Assembly (NCBI RefSeq): GCF_005047355.1
Contig: NZ_SUMC01000032.1
Coordinates: 42,140-106,139, forward strand
Reading direction: 5' to 3'
DNA length: 64,000 nucleotides
DNA from: Actinacidiphila oryziradicis
GTDB taxonomy: Bacteria; Actinomycetota; Actinomycetes; Streptomycetales; Streptomycetaceae
The notes under the pieces were generated by a model. It made no database searches and was not told where the DNA came from. It was given only the letters and a program-made list of their open reading frames with translations. A program made the position numbers and the translations under genes. Of the stretch, positions 27,288 to 34,078 are shown in pieces (position 1 is the stretch's first letter; every line of letters starts with the position of its first letter).

Positions 27288-27545
27288 TCACAGCAGCCAG
27301 ACGCCCAACGCGACGAGCGCGAAGCCCACGACCAGGAACACACCGACCACAGCGCCCATGGCGCCGACCAGACGGCCGCCGCGTGGCGGCTCGGCGCTGC
27401 GCCGGAAGGTTTTCACCATGAACAGGCCTACGAGCACGACGCCGATCCCGGCGAGCAGAGCGACCATTCCGAAGAAGCCGGCCCAGCCGGGGGAAAAGTT
27501 CGGGTTGTTGTGCGCGACACCCGCGAGAATCACAGCCTTGTGCAC
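27288..27545 (-). CDS. Small two-span membrane protein
   Basis: An 85-residue protein with two hydrophobic segments (GFFGMVALLAGIGVVLVGLFMV and AVVGVFLVVGFALVALGVWLL) joined by a short basic loop. It starts three bases after the stop of the 377-residue WXG-type gene, so it belongs to the same operon. Function unknown; it could anchor or export the upstream proteins. Confidence 0.75.
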   Translation of the reverse strand: MHKAVILAGVAHNNPNFSPGWAGFFGMVALLAGIGVVLVGLFMVKTFRRSAEPPRGGRLVGAMGAVVGVFLVVGFALVALGVWLL

Positions 27546-27548
27546 GCG

Positions 27549-28682
27549 TCACTCCCCCTCGGCGAGCTGCTGGACGTCCGACTCGATCCCGGAGCCCGCG
27601 GCGTAGACCGCCGTGTTCAGACCGGTGCCGGAGGAGTTCTTGTACGCGGCGTCGGTGAGTTTGGCCCGCTCGCTGAGGTTCTCGCCGCCCAGGCTGCCGT
27701 GTTCCTCCAGGTGTCCGAAACGGGCATCGTTGGCGGCGTTCCCGGTGGAGCCCGTGGCGGCGTTCGTCAGGGCGTCCTGCGCGATGACCGAGCCATCCTG
27801 GTGGTTGGACACGTCCGCCGTAACGCCGCCGCTGATGTTGCCGAGCGCGCCGTTGACTGTGGTGCCGAGCCGGCCCTCACCACGGAGGATGTTGCCGACC
27901 GTGCCCGTCAGATGGGCGCTTTCCGCCAGCGACGCACCGCCCGCGGTGAACGCGGCCGTGCCCAGGGCCTCGCGGCTACCGGTGGACAGATCCTGGCCGA
28001 CCGTGACCGGCTGACCGCTGAGCGTCTGGTTCAGCATCATGCTGCCCGAGTCGGCGACGAAGTTGGTGGCGAAGCTCTCGGCACCTTTCGTAGCGAAGTC
28101 CGCGCCGAACCGGGCCACCGTGGAGAGCACCTCCGCCAGCGTCGCCGCCTGTTCGGCGCTGAGCGCGGCGAACCGTTCCAGCAGGGTGGCCACCTTCTCG
28201 GCCGCCGACGAGAACAGCTCGACCAGGTCGACGACCTTGGCGATCCGCTCGGCCACGGCCGTGTTGGCGACGAGGTCGGAGAGGAAGCCGGTGAAGAAGG
28301 ACAGCGCGGCGCCCGCCACCTCCATCTCGGCGATCTGGACGCAGATGTCAATGATCGACTCGTTGATCCGGTCGATTTCGTCGGCGTACGACCGCAGTCC
28401 CGCCGCGATCTGGTGGAAGTTCCCCGCGACCTCGTCGATAACCTTCTTCTGCTTCTGCCAGTGCTTCTCAAAGGCGTCGCGCGCATCGCCGTGCCAGCCC
28501 TGGTGGTCGACATTCTCGACGGCGAGATCGAGGGCTCCTCTGATGCCGGTCAACTCGGTTCCCATGGCGTCCCAGCTGCGGGCGATCGACCGCAGGGCCT
28601 CGCCGTCGCCGCCGGGCAGTTCCACGCCGCATGCCTGGAGGATCCCCAGGACCTTGCCGTCTATCCAGCTATTGACGCTCAC
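27549..28682 (-). CDS. WXG100-superfamily protein with long C-terminal region
   Basis: A 377-residue protein whose first ~110 residues form a WXG100-like helical hairpin (SWDAMGTELTGIRGALDLAV, then HQGWHGDARDAFEKHW with the WxG turn). A hydrophobic stretch ~120-145 and a helical region follow, then a Gly/Ala/Asn-rich C-terminus. The layout suits a type VII (Esx) substrate or a polymorphic-toxin-like protein, but no nuclease or other toxin motif is seen at the C-terminus. The small Esx-like gene lies eight bases upstream. Confidence 0.75.
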   Translation of the reverse strand: MSVNSWIDGKVLGILQACGVELPGGDGEALRSIARSWDAMGTELTGIRGALDLAVENVDHQGWHGDARDAFEKHWQKQKKVIDEVAGNFHQIAAGLRSYADEIDRINESIIDICVQIAEMEVAGAALSFFTGFLSDLVANTAVAERIAKVVDLVELFSSAAEKVATLLERFAALSAEQAATLAEVLSTVARFGADFATKGAESFATNFVADSGSMMLNQTLSGQPVTVGQDLSTGSREALGTAAFTAGGASLAESAHLTGTVGNILRGEGRLGTTVNGALGNISGGVTADVSNHQDGSVIAQDALTNAATGSTGNAANDARFGHLEEHGSLGGENLSERAKLTDAAYKNSSGTGLNTAVYAAGSGIESDVQQLAEGE

Positions 28683-28690
28683 GCCCGCCC

Positions 28691-29017
28691 CTACCGGGTC
28701 ACGGACCGGAGGTACTCGACCGCGGCCTGGTCCGAGGCCGAGTAGTTGGTCGCGTTGATGCGCAGCCCCCGCTCATCGCCCGCCAGCGCCTTGGACAACT
28801 GCCCGAGCGCTTTGACGGTGCTGTCGAGCAGCTGCTGGTACTTCGCCGTCGCCCCGTCGCAGGCCCCGAGCAGGCCGAATGCCTGTCCGACACCGGAGGC
28901 GCCCGCCGAGAACGTACCGACCTCTTTGGCCAGGCCCCGCGACTCTCCTCCGAACTTGCCTGCCAGCTCGGTCAACACCTCCGGGTTGACCCCGAACTGC
29001 GCGCTGCCGCCGCCCAT
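28691..29017 (-). CDS. WXG100/ESAT-6-like protein
   Basis: A 108-residue helical-hairpin protein (VNPEVLTELAGKFGGESRGLAKEV, then DGATAKYQQLLDSTVKALGQLSKAL, ending SASDQAAVEYLRSVTR). Size and pattern fit an Esx partner, though the central WxG is not clear. ATG 29017 is chosen because it gives the family length and the upstream frame to 29110 has poor GC bias at third positions; the 29110 start has an AAGGTGGGG site and remains possible. Probable partner of the next gene. Confidence 0.7.
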   Translation of the reverse strand: MGGGSAQFGVNPEVLTELAGKFGGESRGLAKEVGTFSAGASGVGQAFGLLGACDGATAKYQQLLDSTVKALGQLSKALAGDERGLRINATNYSASDQAAVEYLRSVTR

Positions 29018-29202
29018 CCCGCTGCCCCCGTTCGTATACGCGACCCGCAGTATCTCAGCCCGGAACGGGCCCGAGGAAGTGTTTACGCGGGCTATGCGGG
29101 AAGCAGCCATATGTTTTGCCCCACCTTGAGCGGTCGCTTGCCCGCAACCGGTCCGCGCGCCGCGCGAGGGCGGCCGGGCGGCTCTGGCGTCGTTCGGACC
29201 TG

Positions 29203-29337
29203 TCAGGTCAGCCACGCCTCGTACGACATGACGTCACCGGCCTTCACCTTGTACTCGTCGTCGTCCTTGGTGAAGGTGGTTTCGAGTCCGAGGACCTGCC
29301 CGGTGCGCGGATCGAGAATCAGCATCTGCCGGCCCCC
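29203..29337 (-). pseudogene. C-terminal fragment of a membrane or secreted protein (CU044_5270-like tail)
   Basis: The last ~45 residues of a minus-strand gene remain (GRQMLILDPRTGQVLGLE, then KAGDVMSYEAWLT and stop). The protein-like sequence ends abruptly near 29337, where a plus-strand fragment begins. The DPRTG tail resembles actinobacterial CU044_5270-type proteins. Confidence 0.5.
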
Positions 29338-29577
29338 GCCTTCTGCGACGCGATCGGCTGGCTGACCGCCGCCCTGCGCGAGGACATCGAACGCCGTTAC
29401 ATCCAGGACCAGACCGCCATCACCCGCGACTCGCTTCAGCACGTGGCCGGGCGAGTGCACGAACTGCGGACGGAATACCAGCAGCGCTACGACACCCTGC
29501 GCGCCCGCCTGCTCGCCGGCTGGCTCCTGGGAAGCATCCCCGTGCTGACCTTGGCGTGGGTGGTCAGCGCCCGCTGA
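29338..29577 (+). pseudogene. C-terminal fragment of an unidentified membrane-anchored protein
   Basis: About 78 residues with good coding bias (AIGWLTAALREDIERRYIQD; a coiled helix; final membrane span LLAGWLLGSIPVLTLAWVV) end at 29577. There is no plausible start: the frame upstream of ~29338 reads through the opposite-strand fragment. It looks like the tail of a gene cut at the junction. Confidence 0.5.
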
Positions 29578-29593
29578 CCATAGAGTGTCCCGG

Positions 29594-30004
29594 ATGAGTG
29601 CTCGTCAGGGGCGTGACAGCCCATTACGCACCCGCCTGTTGGCCTCCGGAGCGGCCGCGGCGACGGTGACCGCGGGGTTGGCAATCACGGCCGGCGTGGA
29701 GGGCGACGTCGCCAAGTCCGCCGGGGACGCCCTCTACACCGTCCTGGTCCAGACGCTCGTTGTCGCGGTCGCGCCCCGCTTGAAGCCCGCGATGGCGGCC
29801 GGGATCGCGGTGGGAATCAGCTGGACCGTCGAACTCCTGCAGCTCACCGGGGTGCCCTCGGAACTGTCCGCGCGGAGCGTCCTCGCGCGCCTCGTCCTGG
29901 GATCCACCTTCAACCCGCCCGACCTGTTCTGGTACGCCGTAGGTGCGTCATTCGGCTGGCTCATCCACACGGCGGTACGCTCCCGCCGGCTCACCGCCCG
30001 GTGA
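29594..30004 (+). CDS. DUF2809 membrane protein
   Basis: A 136-residue protein with four hydrophobic segments (SGAAAATVTAGLAITAGV near 20 to FWYAVGASFGWLIHTAV near 115) and the DUF2809 pattern GISWTVELLQLTGVPSELSA. Function unknown. It starts at ATG 29594, with no clear ribosome site. Leu11 is coded by the rare TTA, so translation should depend on the bldA tRNA. Confidence 0.75.
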   Translation: MSARQGRDSPLRTRLLASGAAAATVTAGLAITAGVEGDVAKSAGDALYTVLVQTLVVAVAPRLKPAMAAGIAVGISWTVELLQLTGVPSELSARSVLARLVLGSTFNPPDLFWYAVGASFGWLIHTAVRSRRLTAR

Positions 30005-30234
30005 CCCGCGCGGAGCTCCAGTGGTGGTGTCAAGCCGGAGAGATTCCCCGGGGCCCGCCGTCTTCTGGCCGAGGCCCGCGGCCACCAGCTTGCTGAGACC
30101 CGCAAGCCTGATGCGGTACCTGTAGCCGCGGCTGACCGCTGTTGACCGTGGCTGACCCTTGCATCTGGCACGGCTGTAGCACGCCAGCCATCACAACTCC
30201 CCGAGTCTTGCTCGGCAGGAAGGACGGTGGCCAT

Positions 30235-30483
30235 TTACAAGATGATGGCGTGTACACCAGGGAGGTCATCAAAGGCCGCCTTGGCATCGGTAGTGACAAC
30301 GGTGCGCGCCGTGGCCGCAGCGATGGCCGCGATGGTCAGATCATGTGCGCCCCGCGGCTTCCCACTACGCCGCACGTGCGCAAGCAAGCGAGCATGAATG
30401 CGGGCGGTGTCGGCGGTGTAATCATCCACAGGGACCAGAGCGAGCAGACCATCGACAAACGCCTGGCGTCGTCGCGAAGGATC
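30235..30483 (-). pseudogene. Truncated VapC-family PIN-domain toxin
   Basis: The last 82 residues of a PIN ribonuclease remain, including the conserved acidic sites in RGAHDLTIAA and TVVTTDAKAAFDDLPGV. The N-terminal half with the first catalytic Asp is gone, and the coding-like sequence stops at ~30483, where a plus-strand fragment starts. No antitoxin gene is next to it. It is almost certainly inactive. Confidence 0.7.
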
Positions 30484-30485
30484 CT

Positions 30486-30698
30486 GAGTCAGGGAAGGAC
30501 GGCTGCCCGTCCGTCTTTGTCGACGAGGACAACGCCGACCTGGTGCTCCAGGGGGTGAAGGCCGATGAGGAGACCCGCGAGGGTTGCCTGACCGTCGGTC
30601 CGATTCCGGGGCACGAGGCGGTGATTCGGATTCCGGCCCGGTTGGTGCCGGCCTTGAGGGAGGCGTGCGATGCCGCAGAGCGTGCCCAGCTTCATTGA
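30486..30698 (+). pseudogene. 5'-truncated small gene of a DUF6879/Scr1-type locus
   Basis: About 70 residues (KDGCPSVFVDEDNADLVLQG near the start; RIPARLVPALREACDAAE near the end) resemble the small protein usually found before DUF6879 genes in Streptomyces. Its own start seems lost at the junction with the PIN fragment; only a few residues are missing, so use of an alternative start cannot be excluded. It overlaps the next gene by 29 bp. Confidence 0.5.
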
Positions 30699-31194
30699 CA
30701 TGCTGGCCGAGTGCCACCAGTCGGCCGTGCATTTGGAGATGCGCGATGCCTACGCGGTCGGCGATGAGGCTGACGAGTTCGAAGCGTGGCAGCGCGGGCA
30801 CCGCACCGACTGGGACGACCGGGCAACGTGGTGGCATCCCTTCTACCAAGGGATCTCCGACGCCGTGGCGCGCGGCGTCGTGGTCCGCCGCGCACGTGTC
30901 GTCTCCGAACCGGTCACTGAGTACATCCGGTACGAGCACTTCATCACCCGAGCCAACGTGGTGGCCGGGGAGCAGGTGCGGTGGCTGCCCCGCCGCCGGG
31001 CAACAGACATCGCGTTGCCGGGCAACGATTTCTGGCTCTTCGACGACCGCCTCGTCCGCGTGAACCACTTTACCGGCGACGGGGTCATGGTGGACCAAGA
31101 AGTAATCGACGACACGGCCGTCGCGAAGCTGTGCAGTTCCGCGTTCGAAGCAGTCTGGGAACGGGCTGTGCCGCACGAGGATTACCAGGTCTGA
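30670..31194 (+). CDS. DUF6879 family protein
   Basis: A 174-residue soluble protein with the DUF6879 pattern (SVPSFIDMLAECHQSAVHLEMRD; FYQGISDAVARGVVVRRARVVSEP; RYEHFITRANVVAGEQVRWLPR; DFWLFDDRLVRVNHF). The family is found next to Scr1-type helix-turn-helix regulators and is suspected to belong to toxin-antitoxin-like or signalling loci, but no activity is established. The regulator follows 26 bp downstream. Confidence 0.85.
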   Translation: MPQSVPSFIDMLAECHQSAVHLEMRDAYAVGDEADEFEAWQRGHRTDWDDRATWWHPFYQGISDAVARGVVVRRARVVSEPVTEYIRYEHFITRANVVAGEQVRWLPRRRATDIALPGNDFWLFDDRLVRVNHFTGDGVMVDQEVIDDTAVAKLCSSAFEAVWERAVPHEDYQV

Positions 31195-31220
31195 CAGTAC
31201 GAATCACCGGACAGCCAGTC

Positions 31221-32069
31221 ATGCCCTCATCACCGTCCTCCAGCGCCCAGGTCGCTCGCGAAGCCGTCGCCGCACGGCTGAAGGAGATACGTCTGGACGC
31301 CGGGCTGACCGGGCTTGACCTGGCTGTCCGGTGCGGCTGGCACAAGGCGAAGTCCTCCCGGATCGAGAACGCGAAGACCCCGCCCTCCGATGCCGACATC
31401 CGGGCCTGGACCCAGGTCTGCGGCGCCGAGGACCAGGCCGCCGACCTCATCGCTGCCTCCCGCACGGCCGAGTCAATGTACATGGAGTGGAAGCGCAAAC
31501 AACGCACCGGACTGCGCCGTCTCCAGGAGTCGTACATCCCGCTCTACGAGCGCACCAGACACTTCCGCGTCTACTCCTCAGACGTCGTTCCCGGGTTTCT
31601 CCAAACCCCTGGCTACGCCACCGCACTGCTCTCGGCGATCACCGATTTCCGCGGCATCCCGAATGACGTCCCGGAGGCTGTGGAAGCCCGTATGGCCCGA
31701 TCGCACGTCGTCCGCGACCGACACCGCCGCTTCGCCCTTCTCGTCGAGGAATCGGTCCTGCGCTACCGCATCGGCGACCACGAGACGATGGCCGGTCAGC
31801 TCGGCCAGCTCCTGGCCGTGATGTCGCTGCCATCGGTCTCCCTGGGCGTCATCCCGTTCACGGCGTCCCGCCGTATGTGGCCGCTGGAGGCGTGCTACAT
31901 CTACGACGACCAGCTGGTGCAGGTCGAGCTGCTAACGGCGGACGTCACTGTGCGCGCGCCCAGCGAGGTCGCCACATACGTGAAGGCATTCACCCAATTG
32001 CAGGCACTCGCCGTCTACGGGGCGAAGGCACGCGCTCTGATCACGTCGGCGATCAACGACCTCGGCTAA
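31221..32069 (+). CDS. Scr1-family antitoxin-like helix-turn-helix regulator
   Basis: A 282-residue XRE-type DNA-binding protein: the N-terminal helix-turn-helix (~15-75; RLKEIRLDAGLTGLDLAVRC, KSSRIENAKTPPSDADI) is followed by the C-terminal domain typical of the Scr1/DUF5753 family (YERTRHFRVYSSDVVPGFLQTPGYA; SVSLGVIPFTASRRMWPLEACYIYD). Such proteins usually pair with a DUF397 gene; here the place of DUF397 is taken by a 47-residue ORF of different sequence. Confidence 0.9.
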   Translation: MPSSPSSSAQVAREAVAARLKEIRLDAGLTGLDLAVRCGWHKAKSSRIENAKTPPSDADIRAWTQVCGAEDQAADLIAASRTAESMYMEWKRKQRTGLRRLQESYIPLYERTRHFRVYSSDVVPGFLQTPGYATALLSAITDFRGIPNDVPEAVEARMARSHVVRDRHRRFALLVEESVLRYRIGDHETMAGQLGQLLAVMSLPSVSLGVIPFTASRRMWPLEACYIYDDQLVQVELLTADVTVRAPSEVATYVKAFTQLQALAVYGAKARALITSAINDLG

Positions 32070-32174
32070 TCCCCGCGCAACCTCATGCAACTTCATTGAG
32101 GTCCAACTGCCCTGCTCCGTAGCGTTGTTGCCGTGGCCGCCACATGCGCGGAACCGATGCGACGGAGGTACGTA

Positions 32175-32318
32175 ATGAACCGAGGCAAGCCCCAGGTAAC
32201 GAGGAACGCGGCCGTTCCCGCCGTCACGCCCGAATCCGTACGGGCCCTCCAGCGGCGTGTGAAGGCGTTCGCCGCGACCGGCACCACCAGCAACTCGCCG
32301 GTGACCTACCACCGATAA
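32175..32318 (+). CDS. Small basic 47-residue protein
   Basis: It starts at ATG 32175, seven bases after a strong GGAGG ribosome site, and ends in TAA nine bases before a 15-bp terminator stem. The product (begins MNRGKPQVTRNAAVPAV, ends TTSNSPVTYHR) is basic, with a central helix-like ESVRALQRRVKAFAA. It does not resemble DUF397. Position directly after the Scr1-type regulator suggests it is part of that locus. Function unknown. Confidence 0.65.
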   Translation: MNRGKPQVTRNAAVPAVTPESVRALQRRVKAFAATGTTSNSPVTYHR

Positions 32319-32326
32319 CCGTCTCC

Positions 32327-32367
32327 CGGAGGGGGACGCCGCCACGACGTAACGGCGTCCCCCTCCG
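32327..32367 (+). terminator. Strong hairpin terminator
   Basis: CGGAGGGGGACGCCG (32327-32341) pairs perfectly with 32353-32367 around an 11-base loop, right after the 47-residue gene. Confidence 0.85.
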
Positions 32368-32473
32368 CCCGCACTGCCTGCACCGCCTCAACCGTACAGC
32401 GCGGACTACGGCGTTCATGGCGGCGGTGATCTCGTAGTGGTGGGCCTGGTTGGTCTCGGCGGGGTCTACGGCC

Positions 32474-32614
32474 ATGGCGTGTGCGTGTCCTCGCGGCGTG
32501 GTGAAGCAACTCGTCGCCGACCTGATGACCATGAGCCAGCCACCGTCTGACCCGTTGCGCTCGCTGGCAAACGAGTTGGGTGTGCAGGAAGCGGACCTGC
32601 ACCTCAAGCGCTGA
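32474..32614 (+). CDS. Possible 46-residue remnant ORF
   Basis: A short frame (GVVKQLVADLMTMSQPPSDP in the middle, ends EADLHLKR) with fair coding character but no ribosome site. The surrounding 32368-32823 stretch is degenerate sequence with no gene I can identify, probably decayed remains. Confidence 0.25.
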   Translation: MACACPRGVVKQLVADLMTMSQPPSDPLRSLANELGVQEADLHLKR

Positions 32615-32823
32615 ACAGTGCTGGGAGTACGAAGCCCGGCAAGGCATCGTACTGACAATTATCTGGAGGGACGCCGTCAGCCCTTCGGTGCCAAACCGGG
32701 CACTGACACCACCCTGCTCCGCGCCCAGCTCACCGGATCACCAGGTCAACGATGAGGCCTCGGGCACGAAGGTGGTCGGCGGCACGACCCCCCGCAACCC
32801 ACCGGCGTCGGCCGTGCCGGCCG

Positions 32824-33999
32824 TCAGGCGACCGAGCCGAGGGATCCGGCCGCGTTCGGCCTGGCCTCAGCGGTTCCGTGCTCCGCCGCGTCGTGGTGGA
32901 TCGGCGTGTGCGCGCCGGTCAGCGGGACGCCCGTGCCGCCACGCCGGGCGGCGACGATCTCTGCCGCGATGGAGAGGGCGGTCTCCTCGGGTGTGCGGGC
33001 TCCGAGGTCGAGGCCGATGGGCGAATGGAGCCTGGCCAGTTCGAGTTCGGTGACGCCGGTTTCGCGGAGCCTGCGGTTGCGGTCCTCGTGGGTGCGGCGC
33101 GAGCCCATCGCGCCGACGAACGCGACGGGCAGCCGCAGGGCCAGCTCCAGCAGGGGGACGTCGAACTTGGCGTCGTGGGTGAGAACGCACAGGACCGTAC
33201 GGCCGTCGGTCCCGGTGTGCTCAAGGTAGCGGTGCGGCCAGTCGACCACGATCTCGTCGGCTTCCGGGAAGCGGACCCGGGTGGCGAAGACGGGGCGGGC
33301 GTCGCACACGGTCACGTGGTAGCCGAGGAACTTGCCCGTGCGCACCAGCGCCGCGGCGAAATCGACGGCGCCGAAGACGATCATGCGCGGTGGCGGCACG
33401 CTCGACTCGACGAGCAGCGTCAGCGCACGTCCGCAGTGCGATCCGCTCTCTCCGATGACGAGAGTGCCGGTGCGGCCCGCGTCCAACATGGCACGGGTCT
33501 CGCCCACGGCTGTGCGGTCCAGCTCCGGGTGGCCGCCGAGGCCGCCTTCGTACGATCCGTCGGGGAGTACGAGCAGGGGCCTGCCGAGCAGTTCGGCCGG
33601 GCCTTCGGCCACCCGGGCGACTGCCAGGGCCTTCCCCCGGGCGGCGGCCGACAGCGCCGCCGCGAGCACCTTTCTGCCCGGAGCGTCGGCGCGCACCGGC
33701 GTGACAAGGATGTCGATGACCCCGCCGCAGGTCAGTCCCACGGCGAAGGCGTCCTCGTCGCTGTAGCCGAATCGCTCGAGCACGGTCTCGCCGTCCTGGA
33801 GCGCCTGGGCGCACAGCTCGTACACCGCTCCTTCCACGCAGCCGCCGGAGACCGAGCCGATGGCCGTGCCGTGGCTGTCGACGGCCAGGGCTGCGCCGGG
33901 TTGACGGGGTGCGCTGCCGCTGACGGCCACGACTGTGGCGACGGCGAAGTCCCGGCCCTGCTCGACCCACCGGTCCAATTCATCGGCGATGTCCAGCAT
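32824..33999 (-). CDS. XdhC/CoxI-family molybdenum cofactor insertion protein
   Basis: A 391-residue chaperone thought to sulfurate molybdenum cofactor and load it into xanthine-dehydrogenase-type enzymes. The N-terminal XdhC domain (FAVATVVAVSGSAPRQPGAALAV; GSVSGGCVEGAVYELC) is joined to a C-terminal Rossmann domain (MIVFGAVDFAAALVRTGKFLGY; AFVGAMGSRRTHEDRNRRL). The start ATG 33999 follows GAGGAGA. It lies downstream of the three dehydrogenase subunit genes behind a hairpin at 34042-34072, so may be made at a lower level. Equivalent to PaoD in E. coli. Confidence 0.9.
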   Translation of the reverse strand: MLDIADELDRWVEQGRDFAVATVVAVSGSAPRQPGAALAVDSHGTAIGSVSGGCVEGAVYELCAQALQDGETVLERFGYSDEDAFAVGLTCGGVIDILVTPVRADAPGRKVLAAALSAAARGKALAVARVAEGPAELLGRPLLVLPDGSYEGGLGGHPELDRTAVGETRAMLDAGRTGTLVIGESGSHCGRALTLLVESSVPPPRMIVFGAVDFAAALVRTGKFLGYHVTVCDARPVFATRVRFPEADEIVVDWPHRYLEHTGTDGRTVLCVLTHDAKFDVPLLELALRLPVAFVGAMGSRRTHEDRNRRLRETGVTELELARLHSPIGLDLGARTPEETALSIAAEIVAARRGGTGVPLTGAHTPIHHDAAEHGTAEARPNAAGSLGSVA

Positions 34000-34041
34000 C
34001 TCGGTCTCCTCGTGGTTTGTGGGGCGCTGGCGCAGCGGGGC

Positions 34042-34072
34042 AGGCCACCCGGGGACCTGCCCCGGGTGGCCC
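34042..34072 (-). terminator. Hairpin between the Mo-subunit gene and xdhC
   Basis: A perfect 13-bp stem (34042-34054 AGGCCACCCGGGG with 34060-34072) and five-base loop. It starts 7 bases past the 34079 stop. It may partially terminate, or protect, the dehydrogenase mRNA. Confidence 0.6.
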
Positions 34073-34078
34073 TTGGAC

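Noticed and set aside
29734..30234. Minus-strand frame antisense to the DUF2809 gene
   Set aside because: Composition is shadow-like over the gene, and the 30005-30234 part has no recognisable family.
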